Shown here in pieces: positions 17,310 to 27,076 of a DNA stretch of 64,000 nt. The DNA comes from JAFDCJ01 sp964527835 (lineage in GTDB: Bacteria; Desulfobacterota; Desulfobacteria; Desulfobacterales; JAFDCJ01): the NCBI GenBank assembly GCA_964527835.1, contig CAZGNV010000014.1, forward strand, positions 1 to 64,000, in the 5' to 3' direction. Made by a program: the position numbers and the translations under genes. How positions within the stretch are numbered: position 1 is the stretch's first letter; the number at the start of each line of letters is the position of its first letter. The notes under the pieces are model-generated. The model saw only the letters and a program-made list of their open reading frames with translations. It was not told the DNA's origin and ran no database searches.

Positions 17310-17804
17310 TCAGCTTCCCACCAGTGAAAAGGGCCGGCCGCAGACCTTCCAACCGTCGTCTTCCTTGACCACGGTCAGCGTTTCTTCAACCGGATGGCTG
17401 TCGCTTAAGAAAAACAGCTTGGCGACGGCGCCGTATATCGGGTTGGGCGAACGGCGGCGCTGACAGGTCAGGTGCACCTGGGCGGTGCTGTCATCCACCA
17501 TCTCGATTTCAATTTCAATGTGGGACAGCGCCATCTTCTTCCAGCTGGGCTCAAAGCCTTCGTCCCTGGCGGCCGCGGCCATGCGCTGGAGATAGTCGGC
17601 CACAATGTCAGCGCCCTCATTTTCAAACACCTCGCTGCACAACCGTTCGGCCATGTCTTTGTCCAGCATGAAATAGGCTTTGCTGAATTCAACTGCCGCC
17701 TGGCCGGGAGTGTCCCTTTGATCGGCCATAATCAGTACGACCTGCAAAATAACAGCAATGAGAATAACGGAACCAATCGCTAAAAATTTGCCGCCGCTGT
17801 CCAT
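17310..17804 (-). CDS. N-terminally anchored hypothetical protein (NTF2-like fold possible)
   Basis: 164 residues with an N-terminal hydrophobic segment (FLAIGSVILIAVILQVVLIM) that is a signal anchor. The periplasmic part is alternating helix then beta strands ending ETLTVVKEDDGWKVCG, a pattern seen in NTF2-like/DUF4878-type lipoprotein domains. It is the only gene here with this pattern and its function is unknown. Confidence 0.65.
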   Translation of the reverse strand: MDSGGKFLAIGSVILIAVILQVVLIMADQRDTPGQAAVEFSKAYFMLDKDMAERLCSEVFENEGADIVADYLQRMAAAARDEGFEPSWKKMALSHIEIEIEMVDDSTAQVHLTCQRRRSPNPIYGAVAKLFFLSDSHPVEETLTVVKEDDGWKVCGRPFSLVGS

Positions 17805-18048
17805 TTACCTGCCTCCTTTGTAAACATTTCCTTAATTGGGTTGGGCGCAACCGCCGCCTCCGGCATTGCCACCGGCCTTGAAAGATCGGCGCCGGTGTGT
17901 CCAACCCGTGGCGCCGTGACCGGCCGGTGACGTGATCCCCGATGGCCGTGTAGACCGGTGACGTACCATGAATTTCCGTCAAAGACAAGAATTTTTCATC
18001 TGGTCCTGCAAGATGGGATTGCAACGGCTCAGGGGGCCGGGCCAACCA

Positions 18049-19209
18049 TCATCCGGCTCCGGAAGCGCCATTTCCGGTTGGGGGGGTCCGGGGAGGCTTT
18101 AGTGGAATTTTAATCCGGAATGAACTGCCCTGGCCGGGGGCGGATTTGACGAAAATTTTACCGCCGTGCTGCTCAATGATCTGGTTGGCAATAAACAGGC
18201 CCAGGCCGGTGCCGCCGCTGCCCTTGGAGGAAAAAAAAGGGGTGAACAGCTTTTCACGGGTCTGCCTGTCCATGCCGGTGCCATTGTCGGTAACCTCAAA
18301 AAAAACATGGCCCTGACGCCGGTGGACACCAAAAATAATTTTATGCACCCGTCCGGAAGCATTGCGCCGGCAGGCATCCACGGCATTTTCAATGATGTTG
18401 AGCAACGCGGAATTCACATGGCCGGCATCCATTTCAACCTTGCCGACATTGGCATCAAAATCCTGTATGAATTCAATTCCCTGCTCTTTTATCCGGGGAG
18501 CGACGGTGCTGGCCACCTCAGCGGCAAACTGCAGCACGTCCACCGGTTCGGTTTCCAGTTTTCTCTCCTTGGCATAGTACAGAATGTCCAGCACCATCTT
18601 GCGGACCCGTTCCACCATTACTTTCAATACATTCCAGCCCTCCTGGATCTGGGCGTCGTCTTTTTTGGCAAAACCGGATTCCACCAGATAGATCCCGCCG
18701 TCCAGACCGGTCAGCAGGCCTTTTAAACCATGGGAGATGGAGCTGATCATCATGCCCAGGGTGGTCAGGTGGTCCTGCAGCTGGGTTTTTTCACGCACCA
18801 GGTTTTCCAGGCTGGCCGTGTATTCTTTTAACTGTTCCCGAATGAGGATTTTTTCCCGGGCCCTTTTGACGGCGATTTCCAGGGCATCAACGTTGATGGG
18901 TTTGGTAATAAAATCGGTGGCTTCATTTTTAAGGCTGCGGATGGCCAGATCCATGTCGCCGTGGCCGGTGATCATGATGACTTCCGTCTCGGGATTTTCA
19001 CGTTTCACCTTTTGCAGCAGCTCGATGCCGTCCATGCCGGGCATTTTGATGTCGGTGAGCACGATGGGCGGGCGGGCGTCGCAAAAAAGTTCCAGCGCCT
19101 GCAGCCCGTTTTCAGCCTCCAGCACCTGGTAGCCCATATCGCAAAGCGCCAGGCTGAGGATCTCACGAATATCCGGTTCGTCATCGACCAGTAGAATTGT
19201 ATCTTGCAT
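18049..19209 (-). CDS. Receiver-histidine kinase hybrid (REC-HisKA-HATPase)
   Basis: 386 residues from ATG 19209 (an upstream in-frame start at 19263 would place an unrelated tail before the receiver). Residues 1-120 are a receiver with DDEPD, phospho-acceptor VLTDIKMPGMDG, MITGHGD and TKP. A coiled linker leads to an H-box ISSISHGLKGLLTGLDGG and an HATPase_c domain with FFEVTDNGTGMD and FFSSKGSGGTGLGLFI. No output domain, so it works as a phosphorelay kinase whose receiver tunes it. It overlaps the upstream sensor kinase gene by 29 bp, implying a paired function. Confidence 0.88.
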   Translation of the reverse strand: MQDTILLVDDEPDIREILSLALCDMGYQVLEAENGLQALELFCDARPPIVLTDIKMPGMDGIELLQKVKRENPETEVIMITGHGDMDLAIRSLKNEATDFITKPINVDALEIAVKRAREKILIREQLKEYTASLENLVREKTQLQDHLTTLGMMISSISHGLKGLLTGLDGGIYLVESGFAKKDDAQIQEGWNVLKVMVERVRKMVLDILYYAKERKLETEPVDVLQFAAEVASTVAPRIKEQGIEFIQDFDANVGKVEMDAGHVNSALLNIIENAVDACRRNASGRVHKIIFGVHRRQGHVFFEVTDNGTGMDRQTREKLFTPFFSSKGSGGTGLGLFIANQIIEQHGGKIFVKSAPGQGSSFRIKIPLKPPRTPPTGNGASGAG

Positions 19210-21505
19210 GGGTCTGTCCGTTATCGCCGGTTTCGGTCTGCAGCACCGGAAATTCCAATACAAAACAGGCGCCCCGGGGCTGGTTGCGAATCACCTTGAT
19301 GGTGCCGCCGCAGTCGTGCACGATCCGGTAACTGATGGAAAGCCCCAGCCCGGTGCCCTTGCCCACCTCCTTGGTGGTAAAAAAGGGCTCGAAGATCTTA
19401 TCCCTTAGATTCGCGGGCACACCGGTACCGGTGTCGCAGATGCTGCAGCGCACCCTGCGGCCGTCGGATTCCGTCTTCAACGTGATTTTTTTATCCTCCC
19501 CTTCGGTTTGCCGCTCCCCCCACCTTTCCTCGATGGCATCCCGGGCATTGATCAGCAGGTTGATCATCACCTGCTCCAGGCGGCTGGCATCAGCCTGAAT
19601 GATGGGCAGCTGATCATCAATGTCCCAGACCACTTCGATGCCGCGCAACTTCAGCTGCTGGCTGAAAATCTCAAAAGCATTGGCCAGCACCTGGTTGAGC
19701 TGCACTTTTTCCAGGTCAAGGTCGGATTTGCGGGCAAACTGGCGCATGTGGTTGATGATCCTGCCGGCCCGATCCACATTTTTGTCGATTTTATGCAGCA
19801 TTTTTGTCAGCACGTCTTTTTCAATGCTCCTGTTGGAATCCAGCTTTTTGATGAAAAACGAACTGGCGGTTTTGATCACCGACAGGGGCTGGTTGAGTTC
19901 ATGGGCGATGCCGGTGGCCATCTCTCCCAGGGTGGCCATTTTGCTGGCCTGGATCAGCTGCTGTTCGGCTTCCAGCCGCTGGGTAATGTCACTGGTGATC
20001 ACCAGCAGCACCTTCTTGCCGGGATATTCGGCCGGGGAAATCCGAATATTGACAAAAATGGGCCGGTGCGATTTGTGCAAGTGTCGGACCTGGTTGATCA
20101 TCGCCGAAGTCCGGATCACCGCGGCATACCGCTCGCGTTCATCTTCCGCAAACAGGCTTAAAAAAGACCGGCCGATAACCTCGTGGCTGTCATGGCCGTA
20201 AACGGCCTTGACGCTGCGGTTGCAGTCAAGGATCTCAAGGGTTTCATCATCGAGCACGAACAGCGGGGTGGGAATATAGTTGAAAATTTCATGGTATTTT
20301 TTTTCGGATTTGGCCAGTTCCTGTTCCAGCAGTTTGCGTTTGGTGATATCCAGGCTCATTTCCATGGCGGCCACGATATTGCCGTCGCCATCCTTAATGG
20401 GAGCGGTGTGCACGAGCCAGTAGGTAGGCGAGCCGTCCTTGTTGACCCCGAACTCCTCGCTGGAGTGGGCACGGCCGTCGGCAAAAGTCAGGGCCACCGG
20501 GCAGTCGTCACATTTTTCGTTGCGGCCCTTGTAAGCATGATAGCAAAAATCACCGGGCCGGGGATCAAAGCGTTCGGCAAATTCCCGGTTGTAGCGCAAC
20601 AGCTTGAAATTGCGGTCCTGCACCGTGATCAGGCAGGGCACCTGTTCGAACAGAAACTGGTACTCGTCGCGCTGCTTGTTGAGTTCCTGCCTTTTCTCCG
20701 TGACTTCACGGCACATCTGGTTGATCGCCCGGGCCAGCTGCCCCATTTCATCATCCTGGTCCACCCGGACCGGCTCCGGATCTTCCTCCCGGGCAATGCG
20801 CCGAGTCTCCTCGATCAACCTGCGCACGGGACGGTTGACAAATCGCAGCACAAAAATGAAAATAATGGACGAGGCCACCACAAACACAAGCCCCGCCAGG
20901 GCAATCAATCTTTTTTCGGCCTGCACAATTTCGCGGTCGGTAGCCTTCAAGGACACCACCACGTCCAGGGCTCCCAGCACTTTTTTATCCGGCGGATGCA
21001 CATGGCAGTCGTCGGTGGCACAGCCGGGCTCGTTTAAAATCGGGCTGATCACCCCCAGCAGGCGGTAATTGCTGCGACTTTTAAATATACGGGTTCTTTG
21101 CGCCAGGGGCAGGGAGATGGACGGCGGTTCGGTGCAGTGGCAGATATCACAGGCCTCGGCCTTGATGTCGGTTTTCGTGTCCACCTCATCGGGACGGTTG
21201 GAGAACTTGATCTGCCCCTGTTTGTTGTAAATGCGGATGGTCTCGATCTCTTTTTGGCGGGCGATGTTCTGGATGATCTGGTTGATATCATCCCGGGAGT
21301 TGAGCATCATGGCATAATGGGCGCCCAGCCTGATCGTGTCGGACAACCGATCGGTACCGGCCACAATTTCACCCATCAGCCGTTGCTTCTGGTACCTGAT
21401 ATTGAAATAGGCCCAGGCTGAGATGGTGATCAGAAGCGTCAGGCCCACCACGATAATCAGCTTGGAACCGAGACTGTGCCGAAGATGTCGAATTATTTTA
21501 CGCAT
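19181..21505 (-). CDS. Sensor histidine kinase with periplasmic c-type heme motif
   Basis: 774 residues. TM1 at about 17-35, periplasmic domain to about 200, TM2 at 200-222, HAMP at 222-275, two PAS domains (the first with a CYHAYKGRNEKCDDCP cysteine-rich segment), then HisKA (GIAHELNQPLSVIKTASSFF) and HATPase_c. The periplasmic domain contains a canonical heme c site, CDICH (Cys119, Cys122, His123), and a second CATDDCH (Cys162...Cys167-His168, CX4CH). It is probably a redox or ligand-gas sensor of the periplasm. The CX4CH site may bind a second, atypically attached heme. It is the last-but-one gene of the Hdr operon; the partner is the overlapping receiver-kinase gene. Confidence 0.9.
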   Translation of the reverse strand: MRKIIRHLRHSLGSKLIIVVGLTLLITISAWAYFNIRYQKQRLMGEIVAGTDRLSDTIRLGAHYAMMLNSRDDINQIIQNIARQKEIETIRIYNKQGQIKFSNRPDEVDTKTDIKAEACDICHCTEPPSISLPLAQRTRIFKSRSNYRLLGVISPILNEPGCATDDCHVHPPDKKVLGALDVVVSLKATDREIVQAEKRLIALAGLVFVVASSIIFIFVLRFVNRPVRRLIEETRRIAREEDPEPVRVDQDDEMGQLARAINQMCREVTEKRQELNKQRDEYQFLFEQVPCLITVQDRNFKLLRYNREFAERFDPRPGDFCYHAYKGRNEKCDDCPVALTFADGRAHSSEEFGVNKDGSPTYWLVHTAPIKDGDGNIVAAMEMSLDITKRKLLEQELAKSEKKYHEIFNYIPTPLFVLDDETLEILDCNRSVKAVYGHDSHEVIGRSFLSLFAEDERERYAAVIRTSAMINQVRHLHKSHRPIFVNIRISPAEYPGKKVLLVITSDITQRLEAEQQLIQASKMATLGEMATGIAHELNQPLSVIKTASSFFIKKLDSNRSIEKDVLTKMLHKIDKNVDRAGRIINHMRQFARKSDLDLEKVQLNQVLANAFEIFSQQLKLRGIEVVWDIDDQLPIIQADASRLEQVMINLLINARDAIEERWGERQTEGEDKKITLKTESDGRRVRCSICDTGTGVPANLRDKIFEPFFTTKEVGKGTGLGLSISYRIVHDCGGTIKVIRNQPRGACFVLEFPVLQTETGDNGQTHARYNSTGR

Positions 21506-21571
21506 GGGCAGCCTCGACTCGCTTTTACCTTAATCGATCGCCAACAAAATGTCGGCCATCGTCCCCGCTGT

Positions 21572-24500
21572 TCACAACAAAGCGGCATCGATCACATCGT
21601 ACATCTGCTCCTGGCGAAAGCCTTCCAGGACCGCCGCCCCGTTGGGGCAGATTGTCGCACAATCGCCGCATCCCTGGCACATGGCCGGGTTGACCCGCAC
21701 ATTTTCCCGGTCCGCATCCAGAAATCGCGCATCGTACGGGCAGGTTTCGATGCAGCGCTCACAAAGGCTGCACAGGCTTTTGCGCACGGAAGCCACGACT
21801 TTTCCGGCTGACAATTTTTCGTGGGTCAGAATCCTCAAGGCCCTCTGGGCGGCGGCACCGGCGGTGGCGATGGCTTCGGGAATCGAGCGCGGCGACAGGG
21901 CCAGCCCGCAGGCAAAAACCCCTTCCTTGAGGGCATCCACGGGGCGCCATTTTGAATCGGCTTCTGCGAAAAAGCCGTCCGTATCCCTTTCGATTCCAAA
22001 GGCCGCTGCCAGCTGTTTCGGCAATTGCGCAACAATGCCGGTGGCTAGCACCAGCAGGTCCGCCTCGATTTTCAGCGGCCTTTGCAGCAGGGGATCGAAG
22101 GCGCTCACGACCACGCTGCCATCGAATCCTTGCGGGACAGAGACCTGCGGCTTGTCCGCCGGATCGTACTGGACGAAGATGACCCCCGCCCGGCGCGCCG
22201 CGGTGAAATAGCTTTCGACAAAGCCAAGGGTCATCATATCCCGATACAGGATGTAGACGGCGATATCCGGGTTTTTCTCCTTCAGGGCCAGGGCGTGTTT
22301 CAGGGAGGTGGGGCAGCACACCCGACTGCAGTAATTTCTCGGCTCCTGTCGGGAATCCACACACTGGATCATCACCACCGAACCGATGCGCCCCGCATCG
22401 AAATCGTCGGCCGCCAGGCGCGATTCCAGCTCTTTTTGGGTGATAATGGCTTTACTGTCGCCGTATCCGAATGATTCGGTTTGGGCCTCCTGACCGCCGG
22501 TGGCGATAATGGTCACCCCGTGTTCGATGGTTTTCGCCGCCCCGTCACCGTTTTCAACGGTGGTGTAAAATTTTCCCACCTGTCCAAAGGAAACGGTGAT
22601 TTTCGATTCCAGGTGAACTTCTATGTGGGGGTGCTTTTCCACCTTCGCCACCGTCTCTTCGAGCAGGGGGGCGGTGGGCTCCCCGTCGATGGTCCCGTGC
22701 AGCCACTGCAGGTTGCCCCCGAGTTTGACGTCGCTTTCAACCAGGTGTACCGGATAGCCATGGTCGGCAATCCCCAGGGCCGCGTGCATGCCGGCAATCC
22801 CCCCGCCCACGACCAGGGCGCGGCGTGAAACTTCAATCTCGGGGGCCGGCACAGGGTCAATGCGCTTGAGCCGGGCCAGACCCATGTTCAGGGCTGAAAG
22901 TTGAAGGTCGAAAACCGGGCCGGCGGCCTGTTCGCTGCTTTGCGCTTGGCCGGCGCCGGACCCCGAACCTTGCCCTTCCTGTGCTGCCGGCGCTGCACTT
23001 TGGGCAAGGACTGCTGATTGAATATCCACCACGTCCATCAGGGCGGGATCCAGGTTGATGCGGCGGCCCAGCTCCCTGAGCTTGCGGATATACAGGTAGG
23101 GATGACAGGCGCCGATCAGGACACGATTGGGGGTGGCTTCAGCGGCGATCTGGACCAGTTCATCCCAGCCGGCTGCCGTGCAGGTGTTCTCCAGGCAGAC
23201 CACCCGATCCACGCAGGGATCCGGCTCGAGCCGGCGCGCAATTTTTTCCACCTCCAGGCAGCCGGAAAACTTGTTGCCGCAGGAACACAGGGCCACGAGG
23301 ATCTTCGGGTTTTCCCTGGAAACATCACGGACCGCTGCTGCTGGCTCAAGATCGGCGCTCAGGCCGCCGCCGGTGGAATGGATCATGCGTGAAGCCTCTG
23401 CCGCTGCTGCCGAGGCCAATACGACCGACTCGCTGATATCCTTCAACCCGCCAAAGGAACCTCCCACAACAACCCCCGGTTGGGCGGTGGCCGCCGGCAA
23501 AAAGGCTTGCGTCTGGACAAACCCCCAGGGATTTAAAGGAACATCGACCAGCCTGGCAATCTGGGCCGTCCCCGCAGCCGGGCGCTGGCCCACGGCCAGC
23601 ACGACCAGGTCAAAGGTCTCGGTTGCAACCGTGCCGTCGGTGCGCACATAACGGACAACCGGACTGCCGGTTTTCTCATCCGCCGTGACCGAGTGGATCC
23701 GGCTTCTTTCAAACCGCACCCCCCAGTCGTGCTGCGCCTGATCCCGGTAACGCTGGAATGACTTGCCAAAAGTTCGCATATCCATGTAAAAAATCGCTGC
23801 TTCCAGCCCATCCCCCCCGGACTGTTTTGCCAGCACCGCCTCTTTGATGGCATACATACAACAGATGGAAGAGCAATAATCCGCGTCGTGCTGGATATCG
23901 CGCGAGCCCACGCACTGAAACCAGGCGATCTTCTTTATCGCCCGGCCGTCGTGGGGTCTGACCAGTTTTCCCCGGCTGGGCCCGGTCCCGCTCAGGATGC
24001 GCTCGAATTCAAGACTGGTCACGACATGGGGGTTGACACCGTAGCCATGAACGTTCTTCTCATCGGCCGGGTTGAAATAGTCCGTTCCGCCGCACAGGAC
24101 AATGGCGCCGACTTCCAGCTGCTGATACCGGCTGGCCTCCAGGTCTTCATAAACCTTGACGATCATCGGCATCAGCTGATCTGGATCAAATGGTTTCATC
24201 AGGTAGTCCAGGGCGCCGATTTTCATGGCTTCCACGGCGGTCTCCACCGTCGCGTAGGCGGTCATCATCAGCACACACAAATCCGGGAAAATCTCTTTGG
24301 CCGCCTTTAGCAGTTCGACACCGTCCATGCCGGGCATCTTGATGTCCGTCAGCATGAGGTTGAATGACTCCTGGCCCAGCTTCTCCATGGCCTGGGGCCC
24401 GGATTCGGCGGTATCCACGAAAAAGCCCTCGTCATCCAGCCAGTCCTTCAGGGAATCTCGCACGATCTGCTCATCGTCCACCACCAGGATGCGAAATTTT

Positions 24501-25063
24501 CCCCGCTGGTCTTCGACCAGCCGGACCGCGCGGGTGGGGCACACCTTTTCGCACTCGCCGCAGCGCGTGCAGGCCACCGGATCAATCACATACGCATTGG
24601 GGATGTTGTGGGGCACCGGCAGATAGATGGCTTTGCGCCGGGACAGCCCCTCATTGAAGGTATCGGGGATTTCAACGGGACAGACGTCTTCGCAGACCCC
24701 GCAGCCAACGCACAGCTGCGCATCGACCCAGGTCGGCCTTTGCCGCAGCGATACCGCAAAGCTTCCCGGCTCCCCTTCGATGGCCGAAATTTCCGTATTC
24801 AGCCGGATATCGATATTTTCATGGAAAAGCCCCTTGCGCAGACAAAACTGGGAGGATGCATCCCGCTGGACGAGGGGCAGCATTTTGCACATGCCGCAAT
24901 GATTGGTCGGAAACTGGTTGTCCAGCTGGCTGAGGATGCCGCCGATATGCGGCGCCCGATCGATCAGGGTGACCTGGTATCCAGTTTGCGCCAGATCCAG
25001 GGCCGCCCGAATCCCGCTGATGCCCGCCCCCGCCACCAGTGCTTTTCCGATTTTGCTGTTCAT
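21572..25063 (-). CDS. hdrA: HdrA-like tandem FAD/Fe-S protein with an embedded response-regulator receiver domain
   Basis: 1163 residues. The N-terminal HdrA half has the FAD site GAGISGIRAALDLAQTG and HCGMC at 56-60, where a paralogue (54013-57075) has selenocysteine. Two ferredoxin motifs follow (CVGCGVCEDVCP, CTRCGECEKVCP). Residues 190-312 are then a complete receiver domain: DDEQ (196-197), phospho-acceptor Asp240 in LTDIKMPGMDG, Thr268, and Lys290 in MKPF. HdrA sequence resumes at GAIVLCGG. A second FAD module starts near 770 (ALVVGGGIAGMHAAL), ending in two more 4Fe-4S motifs (CSLCERCIETCP, CQGCGDCATICP). HdrA carries the bifurcating flavin in heterodisulfide reductase complexes. The receiver is intact and sits between two redox halves. 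Confidence 0.9.
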   Translation of the reverse strand: MNSKIGKALVAGAGISGIRAALDLAQTGYQVTLIDRAPHIGGILSQLDNQFPTNHCGMCKMLPLVQRDASSQFCLRKGLFHENIDIRLNTEISAIEGEPGSFAVSLRQRPTWVDAQLCVGCGVCEDVCPVEIPDTFNEGLSRRKAIYLPVPHNIPNAYVIDPVACTRCGECEKVCPTRAVRLVEDQRGKFRILVVDDEQIVRDSLKDWLDDEGFFVDTAESGPQAMEKLGQESFNLMLTDIKMPGMDGVELLKAAKEIFPDLCVLMMTAYATVETAVEAMKIGALDYLMKPFDPDQLMPMIVKVYEDLEASRYQQLEVGAIVLCGGTDYFNPADEKNVHGYGVNPHVVTSLEFERILSGTGPSRGKLVRPHDGRAIKKIAWFQCVGSRDIQHDADYCSSICCMYAIKEAVLAKQSGGDGLEAAIFYMDMRTFGKSFQRYRDQAQHDWGVRFERSRIHSVTADEKTGSPVVRYVRTDGTVATETFDLVVLAVGQRPAAGTAQIARLVDVPLNPWGFVQTQAFLPAATAQPGVVVGGSFGGLKDISESVVLASAAAAEASRMIHSTGGGLSADLEPAAAVRDVSRENPKILVALCSCGNKFSGCLEVEKIARRLEPDPCVDRVVCLENTCTAAGWDELVQIAAEATPNRVLIGACHPYLYIRKLRELGRRINLDPALMDVVDIQSAVLAQSAAPAAQEGQGSGSGAGQAQSSEQAAGPVFDLQLSALNMGLARLKRIDPVPAPEIEVSRRALVVGGGIAGMHAALGIADHGYPVHLVESDVKLGGNLQWLHGTIDGEPTAPLLEETVAKVEKHPHIEVHLESKITVSFGQVGKFYTTVENGDGAAKTIEHGVTIIATGGQEAQTESFGYGDSKAIITQKELESRLAADDFDAGRIGSVVMIQCVDSRQEPRNYCSRVCCPTSLKHALALKEKNPDIAVYILYRDMMTLGFVESYFTAARRAGVIFVQYDPADKPQVSVPQGFDGSVVVSAFDPLLQRPLKIEADLLVLATGIVAQLPKQLAAAFGIERDTDGFFAEADSKWRPVDALKEGVFACGLALSPRSIPEAIATAGAAAQRALRILTHEKLSAGKVVASVRKSLCSLCERCIETCPYDARFLDADRENVRVNPAMCQGCGDCATICPNGAAVLEGFRQEQMYDVIDAALL

Positions 25064-25122
25064 TGGTGCACCTTTCTAAGAAAATTGATGAGTTTTCCTC
25101 GCTGCCACCTAAAACGATGACC

Positions 25123-26265
25123 CTAATTCAACCCCACCACCTCACTGAATTCCTCTTCGCGAAATTCCGCCAGCGGCGGCTTTTCATCCAGGCTGCGCCC
25201 CGCCTGGTAGTCAAATCCCTGCTGGGTGCGATGGGCGACCATGCGAAACAGCTCCATCACCGGGATGTCGTTGGGACACGCATTGGAGCACTGGCCGCAG
25301 CCCACGCAGGCGGTACTCATATGGGCCAGGCGGGTCAGGTGGTAAAAAACCGTGTCCGTGGGCATTTTTACGACCCCTTTTTTATCCGCCCAGCGCAGAT
25401 ACTGGGAAGGTTCGTGATCAAAAACATCGGTCACGAAAACGCATTCCCGGCAGTAACATACCGGGCAGGCCACCCGGCAGTTGTAACAATTCACGCAATT
25501 GGCCAGGTAACGGGTCAGTTTGTCAAGGTTGCCCGTGGCCTCGTGGGTCGCGCTGAACATGGCGTCCCGAACATCAGTTCTCTGGGCGACCAGCGTCTCG
25601 ATGGCCTTCTGGCGGGCCGCCGGTTCCTGCGTATCGGCGAGATCTAACTTCGCAAGCAGATTTTCGCCCTCGTCTGTCTGGGCCTGGACCAGCACCTGGC
25701 GGGCGGTATCGATCCCGTAAAGGCCGAGGGCAATATCGGCCTCCGCCGGTACGGGCAGCTCGCAGGCCTTGCAGGCCGGCGCCAGGTCCACATTGTCCAA
25801 GGCAGCCCCGCTACCGCCCAGAACGCTGGTGTAAAATTTTGTCGTCGACTCAGCGATATCTTCGCCCACCCAGTTGAAATAGTCTGTATTGCGGTAGGCC
25901 CCCAGACAGTCAACGCCGATGATCACCAGGTCTTCGGTTCTGCCCTGTTTGAGCTTTACCAGCTCGATAAAGGCCCGTATTTCACAGGGCCGCAGGACCG
26001 CCGCGACTTTGGCCCCCGATGGCTTGCGGGTCAGCCGGGATACGATTTTAGCGCCATTGATGGGAAAAGCCGGGGACAGCGGATCGACCCCCTCCAGCCG
26101 CTGAGGATCACTGACCAGCGTCGGCATAACCATGTTTTTCATCGGCAGCCGCCAGGGAACCAGAATCGCGTCGATAGCGCCCAGTTCCAGAATGGATTTG
26201 AAAAACTCCCTCAACGCTGCCACAAGATCCTGATCCTTGACTTCCAGTTGTGCCGTTTTCGCCAT
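25123..26265 (-). CDS. F420H2-dehydrogenase/formate dehydrogenase beta-like Fe-S protein
   Basis: 380 residues from ATG 26265, behind GGAGG. N-terminal part matches FrhB/FdhB-type domains (RPCEIRAFIELVKLKQ, IGVDCLGAY). The C-terminal part has CVNCYNCRVACPVCYC and CVGCGQCSNACP. Related proteins in hydrogenases and formate dehydrogenases of methanogens and sulfate reducers transfer electrons from a catalytic subunit to MvhD/HdrA; a flavin is typical. No formate dehydrogenase catalytic subunit is present in this operon, so the donor may be a ferredoxin or a separately encoded enzyme. Confidence 0.85.
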   Translation of the reverse strand: MAKTAQLEVKDQDLVAALREFFKSILELGAIDAILVPWRLPMKNMVMPTLVSDPQRLEGVDPLSPAFPINGAKIVSRLTRKPSGAKVAAVLRPCEIRAFIELVKLKQGRTEDLVIIGVDCLGAYRNTDYFNWVGEDIAESTTKFYTSVLGGSGAALDNVDLAPACKACELPVPAEADIALGLYGIDTARQVLVQAQTDEGENLLAKLDLADTQEPAARQKAIETLVAQRTDVRDAMFSATHEATGNLDKLTRYLANCVNCYNCRVACPVCYCRECVFVTDVFDHEPSQYLRWADKKGVVKMPTDTVFYHLTRLAHMSTACVGCGQCSNACPNDIPVMELFRMVAHRTQQGFDYQAGRSLDEKPPLAEFREEEFSEVVGLN

Positions 26266-26394
26266 TGTTTCCTCCACAAAAGTTATCTGCCTTCAGTGTG
26301 CCTGTTTAAATATTGAAATAAGCTTGACTTTAATTTTTTCCTTAGCGTCATCAAGACCGCCGCATCCTTGTTGGCGATACGATACATACAATGC

Positions 26395-26539
26395 AAAAAT
26401 GGTTTCAAAATCTTAGATCGCGTCCAAAGAAAAGGCGCGAGTTGATGAGAAAGCGCAGCATACACAGTAGCATGTGAGCATTTCGAAGAAACTCGCAACG
26501 CAGTATTTGGATGTTAGATGAGTTTTTGAAACCATTTTT
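26395..26539. repeat. Fold-back (MITE-like) element inside the Hdr operon
   Basis: Exact 16-bp inverted arms, AAAAATGGTTTCAAAA (26395-26410) and TTTTGAAACCATTTTT (26524-26539), enclose about 113 bp with further imperfect inverted complementarity (GCGAGTT/AACTCGC). It is AT-richer than the flanking genes, has no ORF, and its right end touches the mvhD stop codon. It could fold into a long RNA hairpin between mvhD and the downstream gene. Confidence 0.6.
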
Positions 26540-26967
26540 TAGATTACCATTTGCAGTTTGGCCTCACTGGGCCCCAAAGCCTTAATCTGGGCCACCATTT
26601 CCTGAACGGTCTCGGCGAGCAGAACCCCGTCGCTGGCCGCAATCCAGGTCAACCGCAGGCGTTCGGGCTCGAACCCGAACTGGGGCAGGATCTCCTTTAA
26701 AAGCTTGATCCGGCGGCGGGCCTTGTAATTGCCGTTGATATAGTGGCAGTCGCCGGGATTGCACCCGCTGACCAGCACGCCGTCGGCCCCCTCCAGCAGG
26801 GCCTTGATCACATACTGGGGATCGACCATGCCACTGCACATCACGCGGATGATCTTGATGTTCGGGGGATAGGACAGTCGGGATGTGCCGGCCAGATCCG
26901 CAGCGGTGTATGTGCACCAGTTGCAAAAAAAGGCGACAATGGTCGGTTCGAATTCGCTCATTTTCAA
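26539..26967 (-). CDS. mvhD: MvhD-type iron-sulfur subunit (cysteine form)
   Basis: 142 residues of the MvhD family: FFCNWCTYTAADLAG near the N-terminus, RVMCSGMVD, and SGCNPGDCHYINGN, the four-cysteine set proposed to hold a [2Fe-2S] cluster. It hands electrons from hydrogenase or formate dehydrogenase to HdrA. Here the second motif is G-Cys-NPGDC; the paralogue at 57085-57567 has selenocysteine at the same position. It lies between the HdrA-NfnB fusion gene and the FdhB-like gene. Confidence 0.92.
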   Translation of the reverse strand: MKMSEFEPTIVAFFCNWCTYTAADLAGTSRLSYPPNIKIIRVMCSGMVDPQYVIKALLEGADGVLVSGCNPGDCHYINGNYKARRRIKLLKEILPQFGFEPERLRLTWIAASDGVLLAETVQEMVAQIKALGPSEAKLQMVI

Positions 26968-27076
26968 ACTCCTTGTTTTTGGTTACCCACTGTTTCCAGC
27001 CTACTCATAAATGAGGATCTTTTTGTCGGGCAAGGCCGCGGAGAACGCAGCCCGGCGGAAAAAAGACCATTTATGA

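Noticed and set aside
22000..22400. CRISPR array or tRNA genes anywhere in the window
   Set aside because: No regularly spaced direct repeats and no cloverleaf-like sequences were recognised by eye on either strand; the position given is nominal.
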